A stretch of DNA of 7,585 nucleotides from Sphingobacteriaceae bacterium UBA2059. GTDB taxonomy: Bacteria > Bacteroidota > Bacteroidia > Sphingobacteriales > Sphingobacteriaceae. Positions 1 to 5,821 of this stretch are shown one piece after another; within the stretch, counting starts at the first letter, position 1, and every line of letters starts with the position of its first letter. The notes under the pieces are model-generated. The model was not told the origin of the DNA, did no database searches, and was given only the letters and a program-made list of their open reading frames with translations. The position numbers were made by a program, and so were the translations under genes. The stretch covers positions 147,601 through 155,185 of the forward strand of contig DDAL01000024.1 in assembly GCA_002332615.1 (NCBI GenBank), read 5' to 3'.

Positions 1-181
1 CGAACCAGTTACGTTCTAGGTGCGGATTAATACTGTATTGAACAAGCCAGTCCGGATGTTCCTTCACAGTGTTGGTCAGCCTGGTATTGCTTTGTGGAAA
101 CAATTGAATAAAAAATTCTTCAAATTTTGTACTTTTGTGCCCTTCCAGGACTAAGTGATGGTCCGGTTGTATTAAATTCAT
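1..181 (-). CDS. Unidentified protein, 5' part only (first 60 residues)
   Basis: An open minus-strand frame begins with ATG at 181-179 and runs off the left edge after 60 codons without a stop. The protein starts MNLIQPDHHLVLEGHK and the last visible residues are HLERNWF. It is polar and mixed alpha/beta in character, with no signal peptide, membrane segment or nucleotide-binding loop in the visible part. I do not recognise the family. It is divergent from nusB, with 48 bases between the two start codons, so the two genes may share a control region. That the frame is real is inferred from its uninterrupted length up to the edge, its ordinary composition and its placement; a longer contig would settle it. 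Confidence 0.6.
   Translation of the reverse strand, partial: MNLIQPDHHLVLEGHKSTKFEEFFIQLFPQSNTRLTNTVKEHPDWLVQYSINPHLERNWF
104..137 (+). promoter_or_regulatory. Weak candidate promoter for nusB
   Basis: TACTTTTG at 130-137 matches the Bacteroidota -7 element TAnnTTTG, and a TTG lies 23 bases upstream at 104-106, at the outer limit of the usual 17-23 spacing. It lies inside the opposite-strand gene and would give a leader of roughly 85 bases before nusB. No better match lies in the 48-base gap itself. This is a pattern match only. Confidence 0.3.
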
Positions 182-197
182 TAGTGTTCAATTTTTC

Positions 198-216
198 TAA
201 AGGGCATTTGCCTTTA
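198..216. repeat. Short inverted repeat in the divergent gap before nusB
   Basis: TAAAGG (198-203) is the exact inverse complement of CCTTTA (211-216), with a 7-base spacer. It sits between the start codons of the divergent unknown gene and nusB, 14 bases before the nusB ATG. It could be an operator or a leader hairpin. A 6-base stem in A/T-rich DNA can also occur by chance. Confidence 0.3.
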
Positions 217-229
217 ACCGTTCTTTAAT

Positions 230-1177
230 ATGTTTAACAGAAGACAGCTCAGAGTAAAAGTATTGCAAACCTTGTATGCCTATAATCTTTCGGAAGATAA
301 AAGCTTACGCGTATTCGAAAAAAAACTCCTTGGCAGCATAGATAGCGTGTATGAAATGTACATATGGCTGCTGGCGCTATTGGCGGAAGTTTGTGAGTAT
401 ACTCTTGTTGATGCTGATGAGCGCGCCAATAAATACCTCCCCAACGAAAGCGATCTTAACGCCAATACACGGCTTCACAATAATAAGTTTATACAGTTAG
501 TTCAAAAGCATCCCGACTTTGAAGCGGGAGTAAAGAAGTATAAGGTAGACTGGAGCTTCGACCCGGAAGTGAAGAAGACTATATTTGATCTGTTAAAAAA
601 ATCTGAAGCTTATCAAGCCTATATTAGCAGTGACGATACATCGCTGACGGCAGAAAAAGAGATTATAAAGTATATTTATAAGAAAATAATACGTGTTACT
701 CCGGCGGTTGTCCAGGTGTTTGAAGAACGCTTTATAAACTGGCAGGTTGATAAAGAAATACTGGAAGCCATGATGGCAAAAACGCTTAGTAATTTCCAGA
801 GTGAAAATGTAAGCGACAACAAACTGGCAAAAATAAGCCCCGCATGGGACGAGGATAAGCCCTACATAATAGATCTTTTTAACCGCACCATATCTTTTGA
901 CGCCGAGTTTCAGGCTTTCATAACTGACAAAACCCGTAATTGGGAAACTGAGCGTATTGCCCTTGTTGATATTTTGCTTATGAAAATGGCTATCGCCGAG
1001 CTCATGTTTTCTTATGAAATACCCGTTAAGGTTACCATGAATGAGTATATTGAAATAGCAAAAGAGTTTAGCACCCCTAAGAGTAATTTATTTATTAATG
1101 GTATTTTAGACAAAATTTTAGCCGATCTTAAGAAAGCGGGAAAGATTAATAAGAAAGGCAGAGGTTTAAAAGATTGA
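230..1177 (+). CDS. nusB: Transcription antitermination factor NusB, long Bacteroidota-type form
   Basis: NusB binds boxA RNA together with ribosomal protein S10 (NusE) and helps RNA polymerase read through rRNA operons. The 315-residue protein keeps both ends of the family. The N-terminal helix MFNRRQLRVKVLQTLYAY (residues 1-18) matches the RxxRxxAxQxLY start of E. coli NusB. Residues about 207-297 match its C-terminal part, including the stretches around PVKVTMNEYIEIAKEF (265-280) and NGILDK (290-295). E. coli NusB is about 139 residues, so roughly 145 extra, mostly helical and charged residues lie between about 60 and 207. The tail is lysine-rich. The ATG at 230 is chosen because the conserved helix starts directly there. 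It is the first gene of a plus-strand group; the next gene starts 3 bases after its stop. Confidence 0.93.
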   Translation: MFNRRQLRVKVLQTLYAYNLSEDKSLRVFEKKLLGSIDSVYEMYIWLLALLAEVCEYTLVDADERANKYLPNESDLNANTRLHNNKFIQLVQKHPDFEAGVKKYKVDWSFDPEVKKTIFDLLKKSEAYQAYISSDDTSLTAEKEIIKYIYKKIIRVTPAVVQVFEERFINWQVDKEILEAMMAKTLSNFQSENVSDNKLAKISPAWDEDKPYIIDLFNRTISFDAEFQAFITDKTRNWETERIALVDILLMKMAIAELMFSYEIPVKVTMNEYIEIAKEFSTPKSNLFINGILDKILADLKKAGKINKKGRGLKD

Positions 1178-1180
1178 TAC

Positions 1181-1636
1181 ATGAAACATTTTAGATTTAT
1201 GTGCCTGGCTATAACAGCAATAGCGCTGGTTGCCTGTTCAAACCGGCAGACTCCTGCCACCGTACAGGCTGACACGCCTGCCCAAACAGGCAACGTAACG
1301 CCTGCAGGCGATTCAACCTTTGTTTTTGATACCGATACGTATGATTTTGGCACTATAAATCAAGGCGAAAAGGTGTCTTATGATTTTGCATTTACCAATA
1401 GGGGCAAAACTCCGTTAATAATAACCGAAGCTTCGGCCACCTGCGGATGTACCGTGCCCGACTATCCGCGCGAGCCGGTTAAACCGAGAGAAAAAGGGGT
1501 GGTTACTGTTGTGTTTAACAGCGCGGGGAAAGAAGGTATGCAGAATAAGGTTGTTACCATTAGTTCCAATGCTAATCCATCCACTACAAGATTGTATATT
1601 GTGGGCAACATTAAAGCGCAACAGGCGTATAACTAA
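1181..1636 (+). CDS. DUF1573 family lipoprotein
   Basis: The 151-residue protein starts with a short lipoprotein signal peptide: MKHFRF, a hydrophobic stretch, then lipobox LVAC with the acylated cysteine at residue 19. A flexible linker rich in Thr, Pro, Ala and Gln follows (about 20-46). Residues about 49-145 form the DUF1573 domain, an immunoglobulin-like beta fold. Its typical signatures are TYDFGTI, FTNRGKTPLIIT, the SATCGCTVPDYP segment with cysteines 88 and 90, and a late VTISSNA strand. The function of DUF1573 proteins is not established; attachment to a membrane facing the periplasm or surface is inferred from the lipobox. Residue 20 is Ser rather than Asp, so there is no inner-membrane retention signal of the E. 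coli type. The gene starts 3 bases after nusB and precedes yajC, so co-transcription is likely. Confidence 0.9.
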   Translation: MKHFRFMCLAITAIALVACSNRQTPATVQADTPAQTGNVTPAGDSTFVFDTDTYDFGTINQGEKVSYDFAFTNRGKTPLIITEASATCGCTVPDYPREPVKPREKGVVTVVFNSAGKEGMQNKVVTISSNANPSTTRLYIVGNIKAQQAYN

Positions 1637-1653
1637 ATAAAAACAAATATATA

Positions 1654-1965
1654 ATGACAGCATCTATTTTATTACAGGCTACAGGCGGGAACCCGATTAT
1701 GAGTTTTTTACCTATGATCCTGATCCTTGTTGTATTCTACTTTTTTATGATTCGCCCTCAGATGAAAAAAGCAAAAGATCATAAAAAATATGTTGAAGAA
1801 CTTAAGAGAGGTGATAAGGTAATTACCTCTGCCGGTATTCATGGTAAAATTATTGACATGACGGATACTACCTTCTTAATTGAGGTTGAAAGCGGTGCAA
1901 AGATCCGTTTTGATAAGTCGGCTATCTCTTTGGAAGGTTCTAAAGCCCTTAACACCGTAAAGTAA
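1654..1965 (+). CDS. yajC: Preprotein translocase accessory subunit YajC
   Basis: YajC is a small inner-membrane protein that joins SecD and SecF and assists Sec-dependent export. This 103-residue protein has the family layout: a short N-terminal segment, one membrane helix (about residues 17-33), then the signature RPQMKKAKDHKKY (34-46) and LKRGDKVITSAGIHGKI (50-66), followed by a small beta domain. Length is normal for the family. It starts 17 bases after the DUF1573 stop; the gap is A-rich (AAAAACAAATATATA) with no Shine-Dalgarno sequence, typical of Bacteroidota leaders. The secD and secF genes are not in the window. A strong terminator follows 18 bases after the stop, making this the likely last gene of its transcript. 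Confidence 0.95.
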   Translation: MTASILLQATGGNPIMSFLPMILILVVFYFFMIRPQMKKAKDHKKYVEELKRGDKVITSAGIHGKIIDMTDTTFLIEVESGAKIRFDKSAISLEGSKALNTVK

Positions 1966-1983
1966 TAGTATTTTATGGTTCAT

Positions 1984-2025
1984 CCTTAAGTAAGGTTTGC
2001 TAAAGCCGCCTTGCTTAAGGTTTTT
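1984..2025 (+). terminator. Rho-independent terminator after yajC
   Basis: CCTTAAGTAAGG (1984-1995) pairs with CCTTGCTTAAGG (2009-2020) over 12 positions, with 11 Watson-Crick pairs and one U-G wobble (1991/2013). The loop is 13 bases and the stem is followed at once by TTTTT (2021-2025). The wobble becomes an A-C mismatch in the opposite transcript, so the structure favours the plus strand. It ends the nusB to yajC transcript, at least partly, and lies wholly upstream of the chosen start of the next gene at 2065. Confidence 0.85.
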
Positions 2026-2064
2026 CCTGTTATTACGCACAGGCCTTATAAACAACTGGTTATT

Positions 2065-3000
2065 ATGCTAAATCTTTCAAGATCAGAACGACGAAGGCTG
2101 ACGGTTTTTTTTAGCTGCCTTTTTATAGCCTTTATTACATGGCTCTCTGTGTCCTTAACAGGAAAATATACCTATCAGGTAAGCACTAAGGTGGGGTATG
2201 TAGACCCTCCTGAGAATAAAGCTTTTCACCCATTGCAGGAAGACAGCGTAACCATGCAGGTAGAAGGTACCGGCTGGCAGCTCCTTTTTGACAGACTCAG
2301 ATTTAGCCCCAGGGAAATTAATGTGAGCCTTCGATCGCTTAATATCCGTAACTATGTTGTCTTCTCGAGCCAGTTGAAAGACATCAACCGCCAGTTTGAT
2401 TCGCATCAAAAGGTTATATATGTTTCTCCCGATACTCTCTTCTTCGACTTTTCTAAGCGCAAGATGAAAAAAGTGCCGGTTAGATTTGTGTATGATCTGT
2501 CTTTTAAAAAAAACTATGGAATTTCGGGTCCTATAAAGCTCAGTCCGCGCTATGTTATCATTAATGGAGCGGAAGAAGATTTGCGCAAGATTAATGAATG
2601 GCCTACAAGCCGTTTGGTAATGCAGGATGTAAATGCCGATATAACTGCCAGAGTGGGCCTGGCCGTGGCGCGTGAGGGCAATATTGATATTTATCCGCAG
2701 CATGTGCGGGCGGATATACCGGTAGATGTATTTTCTGAAAAAGAGATTGAGGTGCCTATTAAAGTCTTGAATACGCGAGGCCGCGATGTGAAGCTTTTGC
2801 CCGAGAAGGCAAAGGTAGTGGTGCTCGCTTCGCTTAACCGGTATCCGGCTATTGAGCGCGACTCCTTTGTTGTAAGCGTTGATCTGCAAAAATGGATGCA
2901 GCATGGGTATCGGCAATTGCCCCTGGTAATAAATAAATATCCCGCCTTTAGCAAAATGGTAAGGGTGGAGCCTCAGGTGGTTGACTTTTATATTAAATAG
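2065..3000 (+). CDS. YbbR-like domain membrane-anchored protein
   Basis: From the ATG at 2065 the protein has 311 residues: a basic start (RSERRR, 6-11), one membrane helix (about 12-31) and a long extracytoplasmic part of repeated beta-rich segments ending in VVDFYIK. This layout is that of YbbR-like proteins in Bacteroidota. Repeats with the pattern 'VPVRF...VYDLSF' (from about 139) and 'IEVPIKVLNTRG' (from about 229) support tandem YbbR domains. In Firmicutes, YbbR/CdaR partners the diadenylate cyclase CdaA, but no cyclase gene is visible here, so the role is open. The frame extends up to a TTG at 2011, but that codon lies inside the terminator hairpin and the extension would put 18 extra residues before the basic start, so I prefer 2065. 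Two bases separate it from coaE. Confidence 0.85.
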   Translation: MLNLSRSERRRLTVFFSCLFIAFITWLSVSLTGKYTYQVSTKVGYVDPPENKAFHPLQEDSVTMQVEGTGWQLLFDRLRFSPREINVSLRSLNIRNYVVFSSQLKDINRQFDSHQKVIYVSPDTLFFDFSKRKMKKVPVRFVYDLSFKKNYGISGPIKLSPRYVIINGAEEDLRKINEWPTSRLVMQDVNADITARVGLAVAREGNIDIYPQHVRADIPVDVFSEKEIEVPIKVLNTRGRDVKLLPEKAKVVVLASLNRYPAIERDSFVVSVDLQKWMQHGYRQLPLVINKYPAFSKMVRVEPQVVDFYIK

Positions 3001-3002
3001 CT

Positions 3003-3602
3003 ATGCTTAAAGTTGGAGTTACCGGTGGCATGGGGAGTGGAAAAACAACAGTGTGCAGGATATTTGAAGTGCTGGGTATACCCGTTTATTATTCGGACGA
3101 ACGTAGTAAGGCTTTATTAAATACGGATGTATCTCTGATAGAACAGCTGCGTAGCCGCTTTGGGCACGACATCTATACCCGCGACGGTGTTATTGACAGG
3201 CGTAAACTTGGCGCAAGGGTTTTTGCTGATGAGGCTGAGCTGAACGCCTTGAATGCGCTCGTTCATCCGGCGGTGTTTAAAGATTTTGACAACTGGGCCC
3301 TGCTTCAGCGGGCACCCTATGTGCTTAAGGAAGCGGCTATTTTGTTTGAAAGCGGTTCGTACCTTGATTGCGATTATACTATACTGGTCAAAGCTCCTGC
3401 TGCATTGCGTATGGAGCGTGTTATGCTACGCGACGGCCTGACCGGCGAACTGGTACAGCAGCGTATGGACAGACAAATGAGCGAAGAGGAAAAAGAAAGG
3501 ATGGCAGACTTGTTTATCAATAATGACGGAAAAGAGTTGCTTATCCCTCAGGTTTTACGCCTTCACGAGTTGTTTATGAAGAAAGCAGGGTTTAATGGCT
3601 GA
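3003..3602 (+). CDS. coaE: Dephospho-CoA kinase
   Basis: CoaE phosphorylates the 3'-hydroxyl of dephospho-CoA with ATP, the last step of coenzyme A synthesis, in the cytoplasm. The 199-residue protein has the normal length. The Walker A loop GGMGSGKT spans residues 8-15. Asp32 in the VYYSDERSK segment aligns with the catalytic second Asp of the E. coli DAD motif; the first Asp is replaced by Tyr. Other matches to E. coli CoaE are LNALVHPAVF, the EAAILFESG strand and loop, and FINNDG near the C-terminus. It starts 2 bases after the YbbR-like gene and its last 8 bases overlap the start of the following gene, so the three are probably translated from one transcript. Confidence 0.95.
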   Translation: MLKVGVTGGMGSGKTTVCRIFEVLGIPVYYSDERSKALLNTDVSLIEQLRSRFGHDIYTRDGVIDRRKLGARVFADEAELNALNALVHPAVFKDFDNWALLQRAPYVLKEAAILFESGSYLDCDYTILVKAPAALRMERVMLRDGLTGELVQQRMDRQMSEEEKERMADLFINNDGKELLIPQVLRLHELFMKKAGFNG

Positions 3603-4536
3603 TAGTGGATTTTTGACGTTTGACGAATATGGCCTGTACTGTAAAGCAGGCGACTTTTATCTTGATCCTCAAAAGCCTGTTTTGAGGGCTGTAATATCTC
3701 ATGCCCATGGCGATCATGCCTGCCCGGGCAATATGCATGTTTACTGTACTCCCGGAACGGCTGATGTTATGAAGCTTAGGCTTAAAAAGAATGCCGGCTT
3801 ACAGTTTTATCCCTTTCCGTATGGCGAAACTTTTGAGGTAAACGGTGTTGGCCTTACGTTTTATCCTGCAGGTCATATAATGGGCTCGGCGCAGGTACTT
3901 CTTGAACACGGCGGTTGCCGATATTTATATACTGGCGACTTTAAGCTTCAGGAGGACGATACCTGCGAGCGCTTTGAGTTTGTGAAAGCTGACGTGCTTA
4001 TTACCGAGTCTACCTTTGCCAATCCAGAGGTGAAGCACCCTGGGGCTGAAGGCGAGATTGCCAGGCTGAATGATTTTAAACATAATGTATTGCTGGGTGC
4101 TTATGCACTGGGCAAAAGCCAGCGCCTTACGCGTCTTATTAATACTTATTGCCCTGGCCGCAAGGTGTTGCTGCATCATTCTATTATGCCTCTGGCTCGC
4201 TTATATGAAAGTCATTCGTTTAAACTGGGCCCGTTCGAAGCGTATAATCGCAAGCTGATGAAAATGCCGGATTCGGGTTTGGTATATATTGTGCCGCCGC
4301 TTACTTTTAACTGCTATTACCGGGCTACAGGGGTGCTTAGGGCTTTTGCATCCGGCTGGAAAAGGCTTCAGCAGGGAAACGATATTGATCTTTACATTTC
4401 TGACCATGCCGACTGGGACGATATCCTGCACACTATAAAACAAGTTGAACCTGCCGAAATATGGACTCTCCATGGCGATGGCAGGTACATAAGCGAGCAT
4501 TTTTCGGCACGTGTGCCTGTAAAATCTTTGTGCTAA
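3595..4536 (+). CDS. Beta-CASP metallo-beta-lactamase protein, resembling ligase-associated exonuclease
   Basis: The 313-residue protein has a metallo-beta-lactamase core. Its metal ligands are the HAHGDH motif (His36, His38, Asp40, His41), His94 in PAGHIMGSAQ, Asp115 in YTGDF, and probably His271 (SDHADW) and His293 (WTLHGDG). The N-terminal pattern GLYCKAGDFYLDP followed by PVLRAVISHAH, and the later LITESTF (Glu138) and ALGKSQRL segments, are what I know from the ligase-associated DNA damage response exonuclease family, relatives of CPSF73-type beta-CASP nucleases. In that family the gene usually neighbours an ATP-dependent DNA ligase and an Lhr-like helicase; none is visible here. Nuclease activity on DNA or RNA is inferred from family. 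The ATG overlaps the coaE stop by 8 bases, suggesting translational coupling. Its stop overlaps the stop of the convergent ZIP gene by 4 bases. Confidence 0.85.
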   Translation: MADSGFLTFDEYGLYCKAGDFYLDPQKPVLRAVISHAHGDHACPGNMHVYCTPGTADVMKLRLKKNAGLQFYPFPYGETFEVNGVGLTFYPAGHIMGSAQVLLEHGGCRYLYTGDFKLQEDDTCERFEFVKADVLITESTFANPEVKHPGAEGEIARLNDFKHNVLLGAYALGKSQRLTRLINTYCPGRKVLLHHSIMPLARLYESHSFKLGPFEAYNRKLMKMPDSGLVYIVPPLTFNCYYRATGVLRAFASGWKRLQQGNDIDLYISDHADWDDILHTIKQVEPAEIWTLHGDGRYISEHFSARVPVKSLC

Positions 4537-4552
4537 TGAATGTGCATAAAGA
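4525..4552. terminator. Weak hairpin across the convergent stop codons
   Basis: TCTTTGTGC (4525-4533) pairs with GCATAAAGA (4544-4552) across a 10-base loop containing both ends of the convergent genes. On the plus strand it is a 9-position stem with one G-U wobble but no following U-run. On the minus strand the wobble becomes a mismatch, but the stem is followed by TTTT (complement of 4521-4524). It may act as a weak two-way terminator; it is not a textbook one in either direction. Confidence 0.3.
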
Positions 4553-5258
4553 AGCCTGCAAGTGCAATGCTGGTGCCGAGTAAAATAGCAATTAGCTTTT
4601 TGCGGTTAAAATGATGATCTACATTGGATTCAAATAGAATAGTGGTGGATATATGAAGGAATATGCCTATCACAACAGCCATGATGCGGCCAAAGTATTG
4701 CTGCAGGTTACCTATGCTGCTGGTGCTTATGCCCGCACTTAGCAAATAGCCCATAGGAGACATGAGGGCAAACAGTACGAGCATAAACAGAATGCGCTTT
4801 TTACTCTGTGCGCTTTGAAGCAGAATGCTTGCCAGTGCAAAAGCGGCAGGTATATGATGCAGGGCTATGCCAAACAACAGCTCGTTCTGGTGCGACTGTA
4901 CTAGGGGCATTCCTTCCAGAAAGGCATGCAGGCATAGGCTGATCATGATTCCTATGGGGAAGGTGTGGTGGCTGTGACCATGGGCGTGTGTATGGAAATG
5001 TCCGTGCTCTACGCCATGTGAAAATTGCTCTAGAATTACCTGAAACAGGAAGCCAGCAAGTATAAACAAGCCTATGTTATGGTCTTTCACGCTATACACT
5101 TCGGGTATAAGGTGCAATACCGTAATGGCAAAGAGGTAAGCCCCGCTGAAAGACAGTATTAATTTAAGGTAGGTCTGGTCCTGACGTTTGATGAAAAAGA
5201 TGCTTGCCCCACCTAAAAAGCAACTCAAAAAGAGTACTGCTAACTTCCAAAACTCCAT
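4533..5258 (-). CDS. ZIP family divalent metal transporter
   Basis: The 241-residue protein has eight predicted membrane helices (roughly 6-23, 31-51, 62-79, 102-120, 127-147, 156-176, 188-210, 222-239), the ZIP number. A loop between helices 3 and 4 holds nine histidines between residues 81 and 98, a typical metal-binding feature. Helix 4 carries HAFLEGMP (His111, Glu115) and helix 5 carries HHIPAA (His134, His135). Zinc uptake through the inner membrane is the family's usual role, but the ion cannot be told from sequence. Compared with the canonical HNxPEG and HDxPEG metal sites, helix 4 lacks the Asn and Pro and helix 5 lacks the acidic residues, so metal preference may differ. Its start lies 19 bases inside the end of the PAP2 gene, so translation is probably coupled; it is the last gene of the minus-strand operon. 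Confidence 0.88.
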   Translation of the reverse strand: MEFWKLAVLFLSCFLGGASIFFIKRQDQTYLKLILSFSGAYLFAITVLHLIPEVYSVKDHNIGLFILAGFLFQVILEQFSHGVEHGHFHTHAHGHSHHTFPIGIMISLCLHAFLEGMPLVQSHQNELLFGIALHHIPAAFALASILLQSAQSKKRILFMLVLFALMSPMGYLLSAGISTSSIGNLQQYFGRIMAVVIGIFLHISTTILFESNVDHHFNRKKLIAILLGTSIALAGFFMHIH

Positions 5259-5821
5259 AGATCTTTCATATATAACTGGTAAAAAACAGTGCCTGTGATA
5301 GAGCCTATAAGACTGCCTAGCAAGGCGCCCGCAAAAATATCAAGCGGGAAATGAACGCCCACATACACCTGCGCAAATGCTATGCTTGCCGCCCAAAGCA
5401 ACCCAAGGGGTAAAATGGGTTTCCAGCTTTTAAAAAAAACGGTGATAAGGAACACTGCCAGGGCAAAATGGTTGGTGGCATGGCTAGACGGAAAGCTGTA
5501 GCCGGTTCCACAGGCTACAAGGCTGTTAATTTCCTGATTGAAACCGGGTTCGTTGCAGGGTCTCAGCCGTCCGGCCAGAGGTTTTATAAGAGATGAGCTG
5601 GTAAAGTCGGAAAGTGCAAACGTTAGGAGGAGAAACAGGATGCACAGGTAGCCTGCTTTGCCATAATGCCTGGGCAAAAATACTATAAGAAATAAATAGA
5701 GGGGTGCCCAGAAATATCGATTGCGCAGCAAAGGCATCAGCCAGTCGAAGAACGCGTTGGATAAACCCTGATTTATTCCAAGAAAAAGCTGGTGGTCAAA
5801 TTGTATAAGCTGATTAAACAT
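5240..5821 (-). CDS. PAP2-family membrane phosphatase
   Basis: The 193-residue protein has several membrane helices and the three PAP2 (type 2 phosphatidic acid phosphatase) motifs. Motif 1 is KPLAGRLRP, residues 80-88. Motif 2 is PSSH, residues 111-114. Motif 3 runs from residue 150 to 161 with His157 and Asp161. His114 and His157 are the catalytic pair in the family, with the active site facing the periplasm. Substrates of bacterial members include undecaprenyl pyrophosphate, phosphatidylglycerol phosphate and lipid A phosphates; nothing here decides between them. Motif 3 normally begins Ser-Arg; here it reads Ala150-Gln151, so a usual phosphate-contacting Arg is missing. The gene overlaps the methyltransferase end by 8 bases and the ZIP start by 19 bases, making it the middle gene of an overlapping operon. 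Confidence 0.88.
   Translation of the reverse strand: MFNQLIQFDHQLFLGINQGLSNAFFDWLMPLLRNRYFWAPLYLFLIVFLPRHYGKAGYLCILFLLLTFALSDFTSSSLIKPLAGRLRPCNEPGFNQEINSLVACGTGYSFPSSHATNHFALAVFLITVFFKSWKPILPLGLLWAASIAFAQVYVGVHFPLDIFAGALLGSLIGSITGTVFYQLYMKDLWSFGS

Noticed and set aside
1012..1353. Minus-strand open frame spanning the nusB end and the DUF1573 start
   Set aside because: It is antisense to two conserved genes, and its sequence shows no recognisable domain.
2011..2064. Upstream extension of the YbbR-like gene to a TTG codon
   Set aside because: The TTG is inside the terminator stem, and the added residues would precede an otherwise standard basic start and membrane helix. The ATG at 2065 is preferred.
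2155..2916. Long (253-codon) open frame on the minus strand inside the YbbR-like gene
   Set aside because: It lies wholly opposite a well-supported gene, its translation is rich in Arg, His, Ile and Tyr without family motifs, and it has no promoter or start context. It is a shadow frame.
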